A DNA stretch of 64,000 nt from JBDIAG01 sp963835085 (GTDB lineage Bacteria; Actinomycetota; Actinomycetes; Actinomycetales; CAWJMD01). Shown piece after piece: positions 34,909 through 43,979 of the stretch. The notes below the pieces were generated by a model. It was not told where the DNA came from, searched no databases, and saw nothing but the letters and a program-made list of their open reading frames with translations. A program made the translations under genes and the position numbers. Position 1 is the first letter of the stretch, and every line of letters starts with the position of its first letter. Where the stretch lies: positions 186,001-250,000 of the forward strand of contig CAWIED010000002.1 in the NCBI GenBank assembly GCA_963835085.1, in the 5' to 3' direction.

Positions 34909-35125
34909 GCAGAGAGCCCTATCCGAGTGGTGATACTTCAAGTTTTCGAAGATCTGAATACGTGGTTTGCCGTGTACTTCGGATCGTCGTACTCAGGCGT
35001 TATCCCGGCGAGGTCGTACCGGGTGAGCCCGGCCCTGCCAGTACCTGCCACGGTAGTCCCTCCCACGACTCAGCAGAAACGTGATGGCATAGAGCCGAAC
35101 CCCCACAGCGTGAAAGGCAAGGCTC

Positions 35126-35500
35126 ATGACCGAGTGGAATCCAGCGGACGCTCGTGTGATCACCGCACGCCCGGAGGTGAGCGTGGTGACCCGGCGCCGC
35201 GACGGCACTCTGCGACACCCGATCACGATCTGGGTCGTCGGAGTGGGCGATCGGATCTTCGTCCGCTCCACCAATGGCCGCACGGCAGGCTGGTTCCGAA
35301 GTGCCGCTCGCAATGGCAGCGGCCAGCTGGTGGCCGATGGCAGCACCCACGAAGTCACATTCACCGGGGCCGAACCGGGTGACCTGGCCGGTGTGGATGC
35401 TGCGTATCGCAGCAAGTACGGTCGTCGGTACGCCTCCATCGTCGATCCCCTGCTCGACGCGGTGCCTCGCTCGGCGACCCTCGAGGTGCACCCGGCCTGA
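35126..35500 (+). CDS. DUF2255 family protein
   Basis: 124 residues from the ATG at 35126, with AAGGCAAGG upstream. VVTRRRDGTLRHPITIWVVGVGDRIFVRS and GWFRSAARNGSGQL are typical of DUF2255, a small family with a split-barrel-like fold. The function is not known, but they may bind a flavin or F420. It is followed by the 15-bp tandem repeats and an alcohol dehydrogenase on the same strand. Confidence 0.85.
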   Translation: MTEWNPADARVITARPEVSVVTRRRDGTLRHPITIWVVGVGDRIFVRSTNGRTAGWFRSAARNGSGQLVADGSTHEVTFTGAEPGDLAGVDAAYRSKYGRRYASIVDPLLDAVPRSATLEVHPA

Positions 35501-35532
35501 GCCGGCAGGGACGCCGGCCTCACCCCAGCTGC

Positions 35533-35613
35533 TCAGCCCGAACAGACTCAAGCCAAACAGACTCCAGCCAAACAGACTCCAGCCAAACAGACTCCATGCC
35601 AGACAGACTCAAG
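35533..35613 (+). repeat. 15-bp tandem repeats
   Basis: About five units of CCAAACAGACTCCAG (or CAGACTCAAG variants) lie in tandem between the DUF2255 gene and the alcohol dehydrogenase gene. The region is AT-richer and C/A-biased, unlike its surroundings. It ends just before the ribosome binding site of the dehydrogenase. Confidence 0.85.
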
Positions 35614-35629
35614 CCAAGGGAGAGACAGC

Positions 35630-36646
35630 ATGCGAGGCACGATCATCTACGGCCCCCGCGATGTTCGGTTCGAAGAACGTCCCGACCCCACGATCGTCAA
35701 GCCCACCGACGCCGTCGTCCGCACCGTGGCGGCATGCGTGTGCGGGTCGGATCTGTGGCGCTATCGCGGCATTGCCGAGGTACCGAAGCCGACTCCGATC
35801 GGGCACGAGTATGTCGGCGTCGTCGAGGCGGTGGGTGCCGACGTCACATCGGTGAAGCCGGGGCAGTTCGTCGTCGGCGGCTTTCTCACCAGCGACAACA
35901 CCTGCGGAGTCTGCCGGGCGGGCGTGCAGTCGAACTGCCAGAACGTCACCGGCTACGACGGCTGCCAGGCCGAGCTGATCCGCATCCAGAATGCCGACGG
36001 CACTCTGATCGCCACCCCGGAGACGCCGGATGACGCGATGGTGCCCAGCCTGCTTGCCCTGTCCGACGTGATGGGCACGGGCTGGCACGCCGCGGTCTGC
36101 GCCGGCGTGCGGCCGGGCAGCTCCGTCGTGGTGGTGGGCGACGGCGCGGTGGGCTTGTCAGGCGTGTTGGCAGCCGCGCAACTCGGCGCGGAACGGGTGA
36201 TCGCGATGAGCCGGCACGCCGACCGGCAGGCGCTGGCCCGGGATTTCGGCGCCACCGACATCGTGGCCGAGCGAGGCGACGAGGGTGTCGAGCGTGTGCT
36301 GGAGCTGACCGATGGCATCGGCGCGGACGCCGTCCTGGAATGTGTGGGCACCGACGACTCCGTGGTGCAGGCACTGCGCTCGGCGCGGCCCGGGGCCATG
36401 GTGGGTTGGGTGGGAGTGCCGCACGTGGCCGAGCTTCCGCAGCAGCACATGTTCTGGCGCAATGTCGGCCTGCGCGGCGGGCCGGCCCCGGTACGGGCCT
36501 ACCTGCCCGATCTGCTGGAGCGGGTCTGGGACGGCCGGATCGAGCCCGGCAAGGTCTTCGACCTGACGTTGCCGCTGGATCAGGTCGCCGAAGGCTACGC
36601 GGCCATGGATGAGCGGCGCGCGATCAAGAGCCTGCTCGTGCCCTGA
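35630..36646 (+). CDS. Zinc-dependent alcohol dehydrogenase (MDR family)
   Basis: 338 residues from the ATG at 35630, with AAGGGAGAG upstream. The catalytic zinc ligands (CVCGSD, about residue 38, and GHEYVG, about 59) and the Rossmann loop (VVVVGDGAVGLSGV, about 165-178) are present. The structural zinc lobe reads SDNTCGVCRAGVQSNC: three of the usual four Cys remain, and the first position is probably Asp. MDR enzymes oxidise alcohols with NAD(P). The exact substrate is unknown. A degenerate family 3 repeat follows the stop codon (36647-36690). Confidence 0.9.
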   Translation: MRGTIIYGPRDVRFEERPDPTIVKPTDAVVRTVAACVCGSDLWRYRGIAEVPKPTPIGHEYVGVVEAVGADVTSVKPGQFVVGGFLTSDNTCGVCRAGVQSNCQNVTGYDGCQAELIRIQNADGTLIATPETPDDAMVPSLLALSDVMGTGWHAAVCAGVRPGSSVVVVGDGAVGLSGVLAAAQLGAERVIAMSRHADRQALARDFGATDIVAERGDEGVERVLELTDGIGADAVLECVGTDDSVVQALRSARPGAMVGWVGVPHVAELPQQHMFWRNVGLRGGPAPVRAYLPDLLERVWDGRIEPGKVFDLTLPLDQVAEGYAAMDERRAIKSLLVP

Positions 36647-36747
36647 CCCGAAGGTTTCAGACGGACCCTCGCGACGCAGCTGGGCTGTGCTCGCACTGCT
36701 GGATCGAGTACGGGCTAGGGAGGCATGCCGTGGGCAGTGGAGGCACG

Positions 36748-37374
36748 ATGCCGGTGACGGCTACCACCCGGCTGATGGGTGTCGTGCTGATCGGTTCGGC
36801 GGTTGGCGTTGCGGCCATCGTGTGGATCAACACCCTGATCGGCATCCTGGTCTGGGTCGCCGCGGTCCATCTGCTGTTCGTGGTGTCGGGCTGGGTCGCG
36901 TTGTGGCCTCTGGACCCGGTAGCCACCCGACGCAACGCACGCCGCGAAGACTTCAACCCTGCCGTCGAAGAGCTTCTCGTTCTTCTCATCTCGCTGGGCG
37001 GGCTGTTGAGTGTGGCGATCCTGCTTGTTCTCGGCGGTTCAGGCATAGACAAGGTGGCGGCTGCGATTGCCCTGTTCGGAGTCTTTCTCGCCTGGGGAAG
37101 CCTGCACTTGATGTACGCCGCCCGTTACGCCGCACTCTTCTATCAGACGCTCGACGGCTCAGGCATCGACTTCAACTCCCAGGAGCCGCCGGCCTATCGC
37201 GACTTCTTCTATTTCAGCTACAACCTGGGAATGACCTATCAGGTCTCCGACACCAATGTGACGCACACGAAGATGCGTGCCGTGGTGCTCAGGCACTGCC
37301 TGCTGTCGTATGTATTCGTCGCCGTGGTGTTGGCCAGCGCGGTCAACGTCGTCGCTGGGATTGCCGGAGGTTGA
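36748..37374 (+). CDS. DUF1345 family membrane protein
   Basis: 208 residues from the ATG at 36748, with GGAGG upstream. Hydrophobic helices are at about 6-27, 31-50, 75-98, 105-125 and 185-205. The segment SQEPPAYRDFFYFSYNLGMTYQVSDT matches the conserved centre of DUF1345, a family of integral membrane proteins of unknown function. It stands alone between the alcohol dehydrogenase and the convergent CDF gene. Confidence 0.87.
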   Translation: MPVTATTRLMGVVLIGSAVGVAAIVWINTLIGILVWVAAVHLLFVVSGWVALWPLDPVATRRNARREDFNPAVEELLVLLISLGGLLSVAILLVLGGSGIDKVAAAIALFGVFLAWGSLHLMYAARYAALFYQTLDGSGIDFNSQEPPAYRDFFYFSYNLGMTYQVSDTNVTHTKMRAVVLRHCLLSYVFVAVVLASAVNVVAGIAGG

Positions 37375-37436
37375 ACGGCCGAATTGCGACGGGCTGAGGA
37401 CTTCTGCGTCCGATCGCTTGCGTCCGATCGCCGCCG

Positions 37437-38456
37437 TCAGAGCGACCCGTCGGGAGTGTCCGAGGGGGAGTGGAGGTACCAGTCCGGCAGCTCGCCGGGA
37501 CGGAGGTCGGTGGTGTCGTCGGGGCGGCTGAGCGTCAACACCGCCCGCACGATCTCGGGCCGGGCGTTGAGCGAGTCCTCCACGCTCTGCAACCGGATGG
37601 CGACCTCAGACTCCCGTTCGTTGCCCGCAACGTCTACGGCGGCCACCACGAAGATGCGGTCGGCACCGACCCACTCCATGTGCAGGAAGCTCACCCGTTC
37701 GATGTCGTCGTGATCCAGGAGGGCCGTCAGCACCCGATTGCGCGCCAAGGGGGTGACCGCCTCACCGGCGAGAAAGTCCATATTGCGAACGATCAGGAAC
37801 AGCGCGACACAGCCGAGCAGCACGCCCACGGCGATCGAGCCGATGCCATCCCAGACGGCGTTCCCGGTGAGCTGATGCAGCAGGATGCCGAGCGTGGCGA
37901 AGACGATGCCGATCAGTGCCGAGAGGTCCTCCGCGAACACCGCTCGCAGCATCGGATTCGACGTGACCCTGAGATAGCGCAGCGGATGAAGCTGACGCTG
38001 CAGGGCTCCCGTCCTGGTTTGCCGCAACGCCTGCAGAAACGACGTGCCCTCCAGCACAAACGAGATCGCCAACACAGCGTAGGCCCAACCGGAGGACGAC
38101 GCCGGCTCCGGCGTCGCGCCGAGCGACTGGATGCCGTGCCATACCGACACCGCGGCGCCTACCGTGAACAGGCCGAACGCCGCGAACATCGACCAGACAT
38201 AGCCCTCTCGCCCGTACCCCAGCGGGTGCGTCACGTCGGCCGGCTTGGCAGCCCGATGGGTGCCGATCAACAGGAAGATCTCGTTGCCGGTGTCGGCCCA
38301 GGAATGCGCAGACTCGGCGAGCATCGATGCCGATCCGGTGATGACGGCGGCGAAGGTCTTGGCGACGGCGATGAGCAGGTTGGCGCTCAGCGCCACGATC
38401 ACGGTCAGCAGGCTCTCCTGCTGAGCTGACGCCGGGGCATCTGGGGTAGAGCTCAC
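37437..38456 (-). CDS. Cation diffusion facilitator (CDF) metal transporter
   Basis: 339 residues. The first five hydrophobic helices contain the CDF signature SASMLAESAHSWADTGNEI, where His and Asp bind the metal, and HPLGYGREGYVWSMFAA at the next helix. The C-terminal cytosolic domain (from about 240) has the expected alpha/beta layout with HDDIERVSFLHMEWVG. CDF proteins export Zn, Mn, Fe or Co in exchange for protons. Metal specificity cannot be told from sequence alone. It converges on the DUF1345 gene. Confidence 0.92.
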   Translation of the reverse strand: MSSTPDAPASAQQESLLTVIVALSANLLIAVAKTFAAVITGSASMLAESAHSWADTGNEIFLLIGTHRAAKPADVTHPLGYGREGYVWSMFAAFGLFTVGAAVSVWHGIQSLGATPEPASSSGWAYAVLAISFVLEGTSFLQALRQTRTGALQRQLHPLRYLRVTSNPMLRAVFAEDLSALIGIVFATLGILLHQLTGNAVWDGIGSIAVGVLLGCVALFLIVRNMDFLAGEAVTPLARNRVLTALLDHDDIERVSFLHMEWVGADRIFVVAAVDVAGNERESEVAIRLQSVEDSLNARPEIVRAVLTLSRPDDTTDLRPGELPDWYLHSPSDTPDGSL

Positions 38457-38551
38457 GGCGCCACGCTAGTCTGCGCCCCTGGCGCTCTGGAACAACCCAC
38501 GTCGGCTCGTTGACAGTGGCACCGGCGAACAGTGGCACCGGCGAGTCGCGA

Positions 38552-39430
38552 CTACTCCGCGCGCAGCGCGAGCTCGCCGGTCTGTTCCGCCGTCGCCGCC
38601 CAACTGGCGAGCAGTCGCAACCCATCCGCGCTGGGGGTGCCTGCGGCAGCGGTGTAGACGAGCATCGTCAGGCCGGGATGTTGGGCGAACTCCATCGCCT
38701 CGAAGCTGAGCTCGAGGGCACCCACCGCCGGGTGTCGCAATCGTTTGATTCCCGATCGGTGGAAGCGGACATTGTGCGCCGCCCACCGCGACCGGAAGAC
38801 CTCACTTCGCGTGGACAGTTCACCGATCAGTTCGATGAGCCGACGGTCGTTTGGGTTGCGGCCGGCCTCCGAACGGAGCATTGCGGCGATGTCGTCGGCG
38901 GCGCGATCCCAGTCGACGTAGAACTCCTGCGAGGCGGGGTCGAGGTATACGAACCGGGCATTGTTGGCGGGTCGGCGAGGATCCACCAGCACCGGCGCGT
39001 AGAGCGCTCGCGCCAGGCGGTTGGCCGCCAGCATGTCGTGGCGCGCATTGCGGATCCAGGCAGGCGCGTCACCGATCGCGTCGAGGACCCGCTGCAGGCT
39101 GGGGGTAACTCTGGAGGGGCGGGGCCTGGGTTCACGAGTGGGTGCGCCCGATCGCGGCCTGGCCAGGTCGAAAAGGTGTGCCCGTTCGGCCTCGTCGAGC
39201 TGCAATGCCTGCGCCACGCCGTCCAGCACGCTGTCGGAGGCGCCCGACAGCGATCCCCGCTCCATCCGGACGTAGTAGTCGATGCTCACTCCGGCGAGCA
39301 TGGCCACTTCCTCGCGGCGTAGCCCCTGCACACGACGATTGCCGCCGTAGGCGGGTAGGCCCGCCTGCTCCGGCGTGATGCGTGCCCGGCGCGATCTCAG
39401 GAACTCGCGCACCTGCTCCCGGTTGTCCAT
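38552..39430 (-). CDS. XRE-family regulator with MmyB-like ligand domain
   Basis: 292 residues. The N-terminal helix-turn-helix (FLRSRRARITPEQAGL, then RRVQGLRREEVAMLAGVSIDYYVRMERG, about 10-65) is followed by the MmyB-like domain (PAWIRNARHDMLAANRLARALYAPV, and FYVDWDRAADDIAAMLR). This domain layout is widespread in actinobacteria and often regulates adjacent oxidoreductases; here the neighbouring genes are a CDF transporter and a lipase, so the target is unclear. Fatty acids have been seen bound to members of this domain. Confidence 0.92.
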   Translation of the reverse strand: MDNREQVREFLRSRRARITPEQAGLPAYGGNRRVQGLRREEVAMLAGVSIDYYVRMERGSLSGASDSVLDGVAQALQLDEAERAHLFDLARPRSGAPTREPRPRPSRVTPSLQRVLDAIGDAPAWIRNARHDMLAANRLARALYAPVLVDPRRPANNARFVYLDPASQEFYVDWDRAADDIAAMLRSEAGRNPNDRRLIELIGELSTRSEVFRSRWAAHNVRFHRSGIKRLRHPAVGALELSFEAMEFAQHPGLTMLVYTAAAGTPSADGLRLLASWAATAEQTGELALRAE

Positions 39431-39682
39431 CCTTCTACCGTAGACACGTCAGCCGAGGCGAAGGAGGCACTGCCGGTACTCGTATTCCGCGGCAACATCC
39501 CGCTCACCGGTCGTCTCGCAACTGTTCGCGTCTGCATCGAACGGCTTCTGCCCGACGTGGCTCAGCCGGTTGACTGGAACACCCCGCTAGCCGACTTCGA
39601 CCCGGGCATGAGGGCCTTCACTAGGATGAGGAGGCCACGACGGACCACGTACCGACTACGGACCACGACAACGAGGTGAGCC

Positions 39683-40501
39683 ATGAGCTCGTCAGCCGAC
39701 GCCAAGGGCACGCGCTTCGAACGCCGGGGTCACGCCGGTCAACTGGCGTCCAAGCGCTGGGGTAGTTGGCGTCCTCGTTACCTGGTTGTGCTGGTGCACG
39801 GCTACGGCGAGCACGTCGATCGGTACGACTGGCTGGCCGAGCAGCTGGTGGATAATGGAGCCGCCGTCTACGCCCACGACCACGTAGGTCACGGCCGCAG
39901 CCAGGGTGAGCGGGTGCTCGTCACTGACTTCGAGCTGGTCGTCGACGACTTGCGGGGGTTGGTGCAGCGTGCCCACGCCGAACATCCCGGTGTGCCGTTG
40001 GTGCTGATCGGCCATTCCATGGGCGGCATGATCGCGGCCCGTTACTTGCAGCGTTTTCCGCACGAGGTCACTTGCGCGGTCCTGTCAGGGCCGGTGATCG
40101 GCCGCTGGAGCGCAGTCACCGACTTGCTCGCTCTCGACGAGATTCCCGCTACGCCAATCGATATCACCACGCTGAGCCGTGATGACGAAGTAGGCGAGCG
40201 GTACGCGGCCGACGAACTGGTGTGGCACGGCGACTTCAAACGCCCCACCCTCCAGGCCCTGGCTACCACCATCGACAAGATCAACTCCAGCGGCCCGCTT
40301 CCCGTGCCCACGCTCTGGCTGCATGGCGAAGACGATCAACTCGTGCCGATCGAGGGCAGCCGCGAGGGGTGGGAGAAGATCCGCGCCGGCGACTCCGAGC
40401 AGAAGTCGTACCCGGGCGCCCGGCACGAGATCTTCAACGAGACCAACAAGGACGAGGTCGTCGCCGATGTCTTGGCCTTCGTCAATCGCCAGCTGTTGTG
40501 A
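39683..40501 (+). CDS. Monoglyceride lipase-like alpha/beta hydrolase
   Basis: 272 residues from the ATG at 39683, with GAGGTGAGCC upstream. The catalytic Ser is in GHSMGG (about residue 112), the Asp in LHGEDDQLVP (about 215) and the His in GARHEIFNE (about 245). VHGYGEHVDRYDWLAEQL is the oxyanion region. The layout fits monoacylglycerol lipases (serine aminopeptidase S33 family). It probably acts in lipid turnover. The 250 bp upstream hold a short open frame without homology. Confidence 0.92.
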   Translation: MSSSADAKGTRFERRGHAGQLASKRWGSWRPRYLVVLVHGYGEHVDRYDWLAEQLVDNGAAVYAHDHVGHGRSQGERVLVTDFELVVDDLRGLVQRAHAEHPGVPLVLIGHSMGGMIAARYLQRFPHEVTCAVLSGPVIGRWSAVTDLLALDEIPATPIDITTLSRDDEVGERYAADELVWHGDFKRPTLQALATTIDKINSSGPLPVPTLWLHGEDDQLVPIEGSREGWEKIRAGDSEQKSYPGARHEIFNETNKDEVVADVLAFVNRQLL

Positions 40502-40566
40502 CACCGGCGCCCTATCCACTTCCTACGAGGTCTGACCGCTGCTCCCGCGAGGTCGAAACCCGTTGA

Positions 40567-40656
40567 TGTCCGGAATCCGACGCCAGTGCCGGCGAGCGAA
40601 GTCGGCTGAGCACGCCGGCTGAGGCGACAACACCCGATCGAGTCGGATTCCGGACA
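40567..40656. repeat. Dispersed stem element, family 1, copy B
   Basis: TGTCCGGAATCCGA (left) and TCGGATTCCGGACA (right) are exact complements 14 bp long. The middle contains GTCGGCTGAGCACG. The element lies between the lipase gene and a truncated convergent gene. In this copy the loop-proximal pair differs from copies C and D on both arms, so pairing is kept. Confidence 0.85.
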
Positions 40657-40723
40657 GTGACGGGCTGTGCATCGTGTGCGACCTCCTCGGCGCCCCTTGA
40701 GCGCAAGGCCACCGGCGTGCAGG

Positions 40724-40924
40724 TCATCCGTTCACCGCGCAGCCTGGTTGCACGATCGGCCGGCCCGCCACTCGAAACGCCTGCGCCAGGCTTGACACCG
40801 ACTTCACAACCTCGGCTGTGCCCGGCACAGGCAGTGCCCCACCTGCATCGATGAAGTCGCGCTGCAGGTCGATGATCACCAACGCGCTCGTGGGCCAGTG
40901 GGGAGTCGTGTGGTCGTGGAGCAT
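40724..40924 (-). pseudogene. Truncated isochorismatase-like cysteine hydrolase
   Basis: On the minus strand this encodes MLHDHTTPHWPTSALVIIDL, followed by QRDFIDAGGALPVPGTAEVV and FRVAGRPIVQP, then a stop. It is the first third of a cysteine hydrolase (isochorismatase-like family), with the catalytic Asp in IDLQRDF, but the Lys and Cys parts are missing. The break lies about 70 bp from the family 1 element at 40567-40656. The gene is dead. Confidence 0.8.
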
Positions 40925-41064
40925 CGGTCGGCTCTCCCGTCTGATGACTGCACTGTGCTCCCTCAGGCTTCCAGAGCTGGAGGCCTTTGCCGTTGGTCTG
41001 TGCGGCAACCTCTTGTTACCGTCGTGGAAGTAGTCCTTCACCAACGCACGCGGAGGGTGGCCCG

Positions 41065-42066
41065 GTGTTCTCGCTGCTCAGTCTCTTGACGGCCCTGTTA
41101 GGCGGGGCGCTGCTCGGTGTCGGGCTCAAGCGTTACCTGCATGGTCAGTTGGGCAGCGCCCAGCGACCTTCGCGATATGCCACTCGCGCCCACGTGGCGC
41201 TTGTGGTGATAGGCGCATTGTTATTGGTGGCGCCCGAGTCGTTGAGCTCGGTGCTGGGCGGCCGAGTCGATGGCGGCACCGAGGTCGTGCTCACCGTCGT
41301 ACGGGTGATCACGCTGGTGGTACTGCCCTGGATCGCACTGCTGATGCTGGTAACCACCGCGAGGGCTCTGGCCGGCGCGCGTCGAGTGCTGGGTGTCGTG
41401 GCCGGAAGGGTGCCGAGCTGGTCGGGCTACGCGGCTCGACGTCGCTACCGGCTGCCTGACTTTCCGCGAGACTGGCCCACTCTGCTCGACTACGACCAGC
41501 AGCTGACGCGTCGGCTGCTGGCCTATCACCACGACGTCGACTTCGCGACCAACCTGCCGGCGATGCGCGACTACGACGAACCCGCCACCAAGGCTGCACT
41601 TGAGGCCATGTTCGACTGCGACCGTGAGCGCACCAGCGCCCCGCCGGTGTTCGTCCGCGATGTGATCACCACCCGATACGGCGTGGCAGTAGCCGACTTC
41701 GCCCTCGCGCTCGAGCGCGCCGAAGACAACGCCCGGCTGATCGCCGCCGGCCAGGTGGATCCCGGCGAACGACGCCGGATAGCCGAGGCGTCCAACATTC
41801 TCGGCTTTCTGCAAACCAACTCCACGACCGCTGCTGAGCGCGACCAGGCGTACGCAGCAGTGATCAAGCTGATGTCGCAGGGAGCCGGCAAGCGCTCGGA
41901 CACGTCCACCGCGACGGCTTACGAGTCAGGCCTTGGCCCATTGGACCTCGGCCCGGTGAACGGTCGCGGCGGTTCTGCAGGCCCGAGCCGGCACCCCTGG
42001 CTCGACGTGGAACAGCGGGCCAGCAACCACCGAGCCGATCGCGCGAGCGGGTGCTCGCGTCGGTAG
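41065..42066 (+). CDS. Hypothetical two-helix membrane protein
   Basis: 333 residues from the GTG at 41065, with CGGAGGG upstream; a longer frame start at 40987 has no such signal. Hydrophobic segments lie at about 3-22, 42-58 and 75-100. The cytosolic part has RRRYRLPDFPRDWPTLLDYDQQLTRRLL and a helical region; I do not recognise the family. The C-terminal 40 residues are Gly/Ser/Arg-rich and probably disordered. It is a single gene next to the frameshifted methyltransferase. Confidence 0.75.
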   Translation: MFSLLSLLTALLGGALLGVGLKRYLHGQLGSAQRPSRYATRAHVALVVIGALLLVAPESLSSVLGGRVDGGTEVVLTVVRVITLVVLPWIALLMLVTTARALAGARRVLGVVAGRVPSWSGYAARRRYRLPDFPRDWPTLLDYDQQLTRRLLAYHHDVDFATNLPAMRDYDEPATKAALEAMFDCDRERTSAPPVFVRDVITTRYGVAVADFALALERAEDNARLIAAGQVDPGERRRIAEASNILGFLQTNSTTAAERDQAYAAVIKLMSQGAGKRSDTSTATAYESGLGPLDLGPVNGRGGSAGPSRHPWLDVEQRASNHRADRASGCSRR

Positions 42067-42293
42067 CCAGTTGGCGGGTTCATATAGCGACGGTGGCGGG
42101 CGGGCCGAAGGCTGCGACCTGGCGCCGACCGCTACTGCAGCTGTATGTCTCGTGGCCTGTTATCTGAGGTGCCGGATGCCACGGCGGGGTGAAACAAGGT
42201 TGAGCGGGCTGGTTGCGCGCACCGACGACCACGCTGTCGCCGCGCAAGGCCGGTCCCGGTTCCGGGCGGGCCCCGACAATCGACAACCGAGGG

Positions 42294-42957
42294 CTAACTG
42301 CGACGAGTCGCCTTCAACACCGCATCGTGGACGGTGATCGGCTCCCCTTCGGGGCCATTCACCGTGCGGGCCCGGGTCTCGGCGGAGATGTCCCAGAGCT
42401 GGGAGTCCAGCGCGGGCACCAGGCTCTCGGCCGTGAACCACTCCTGCGGGCCGCCCCGGCGCAACCCGGTGTCGAGATCGAGTGGATGGTGGCCCACGAC
42501 GAGGAGCGTCCCGCCCGCGGCGACGGCTGAGCCGAGGGCGGTCACGATCGACAGCATGCCCCCGCTGGGTTGGTGCATGAACTGCGACGTCACGAGGTCC
42601 CAGCGCTGCCCGTCCGGCGACCAGGTGCGCAGATCGGCAGCGATGAACTGCACTCGATCGCGCACGCCCTCGGCTTCGGCGTGGGCCGCGGCGCCGCAGA
42701 CCGGCTTGGGCGAAATCGAGCCCCGTCACCTGCCAGCCGCGCTTGGCGAGCCAGACGAGGTCGGCGCCCTCACCGCAGCCGATGTCAAGGGCGGTGCCTG
42801 TTGCTAGGTCCTGCGCCTCGGCCACCAACTGGGGATTGGGATTGCCGCTCCAGACGGCCACCGGCGCGGAGTAGCGCTCCTCCCAGGCCGGCCGCTCGAA
42901 CATGGCGGCCTTCTCGAGCGGGGACAGCCGTTGCTGATGGTGATGATGATCGTTCAT
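42294..42957 (-). pseudogene. SAM-dependent methyltransferase, frameshifted
   Basis: The N-terminal part (MNDHHHHQQRLSPLEKAAMF to GLDFAQAGL) and the C-terminal part (AHAEAEGVRDRVQFIAADLR to the stop) are in different frames. The break is near 42690, where the sequence CTGCGGCGCC should encode a shared helix. Together they form a class I methyltransferase: motif I TALDIGCGEGADLVWLA, and motif IV-like WDLVTSQFMHQP. The frameshift is a single-base insertion or two-base deletion. It could be a sequencing error or a true inactivating mutation. Neighbours give no substrate. Confidence 0.8.
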
Positions 42958-43139
42958 AGCGGCATTGTGCTCAGAATCGTCGACGGGTGCCGATCTGCTC
43001 ATAGAGCGGTGTCGATCCGAGATGGGTACGCTGACCCGGAAGAGCTCACCGCAGACAGCTGTCAGAACCGGCGGAACCTCACAGCAGAGAAGCAGTTTCG
43101 TCTCAGTGCCCTACGCCCTACCTCGCTCGAAGGATCGCC

Positions 43140-43946
43140 ATGCCTGCAACCCGCCACGTCTCGACCACCCTCACGTCTCAGGTCGCCGCACCGGCGGAGA
43201 TCGTCTTCTCGATCGCAGTCGCCGACGGCCCTACCCTCAACGAGGAGAAGCTCACCGTCACCGTGGACGGCAATGCGCTGGTCGTCGACGAGGTGGCTGC
43301 TGAGCACGGTGGGCGCCTGCACGTTGTCCGCAATACGCCGGTCGGTGCCCTGGAGCTGCAATACGAGGCCACCGTGACCGGCCACGCCAAGCCGTCGCCC
43401 ATGAGCACGATCGACGGCATCACGTACCTGCGCCCGAGCCGGTACAGCGACTCCGACGTGCTGTTTCCCATGGCCCAAGCCGAGTTCGGAGACGTTACGG
43501 GCAAGCAGCTCGTCGACGCGATCTCCTCCTGGGTGGGTGCGCACCTCACTTACGTGAGCGGTTCGAGCCGGGCCATCGACGGTGCCGTCGACACGCTGCT
43601 TGCGCGGCAGGGTGTGTGCCGCGACTACGCGCACCTCGTGGTGGCGCTGCTGCGTGCCCGCGGGGTGCCGGCCCGGCTGGTGTCGGTGTATGCCCCCGGC
43701 CTGCAGCCCATGGATTTTCACGCGGTGGCCGAGGTGTACGTCGAAGGTGGCTGGTATGTGGTGGACGCTACCTGCCTGGCCCCGCGATCGAGCATGTTGC
43801 GCATCGCCACCGGCCGCGACGCCGCCGACACCGCCTTCATGACGGTGCACTCGGGTATCGCCAACCTCGGCACCGTCACCGTCAGTGCCGTGGTGGAGCC
43901 CGAGCTGCCGGGCGACGACCTCACCCAATTGGTGAGGCTCGGCTAG
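43140..43946 (+). CDS. Transglutaminase-like cysteine peptidase family protein
   Basis: 268 residues from the ATG at 43140. The catalytic triad is visible: Cys in GVCRDYAHL (about 160), His in FHAVAEVYVEGGW (about 194) and Asp in VVDATCLAP (about 208). The N-terminal half is a beta-rich transglutaminase N-domain. Related proteins hydrolyse or cross-link peptide side chains. The target is unknown. The neighbouring gene downstream is convergent. Confidence 0.9.
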   Translation: MPATRHVSTTLTSQVAAPAEIVFSIAVADGPTLNEEKLTVTVDGNALVVDEVAAEHGGRLHVVRNTPVGALELQYEATVTGHAKPSPMSTIDGITYLRPSRYSDSDVLFPMAQAEFGDVTGKQLVDAISSWVGAHLTYVSGSSRAIDGAVDTLLARQGVCRDYAHLVVALLRARGVPARLVSVYAPGLQPMDFHAVAEVYVEGGWYVVDATCLAPRSSMLRIATGRDAADTAFMTVHSGIANLGTVTVSAVVEPELPGDDLTQLVRLG

Positions 43947-43979
43947 AAGGCTAAGGGCTGATTGCCCGTTCGGAGCGGA

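Noticed and set aside
39435..39682. Possible small gene or gene remnant before the lipase gene
   Set aside because: A short frame (VLVFRGNIPLTGRLATVRV) exists, but there is no clear start, ribosome binding site or recognised family.
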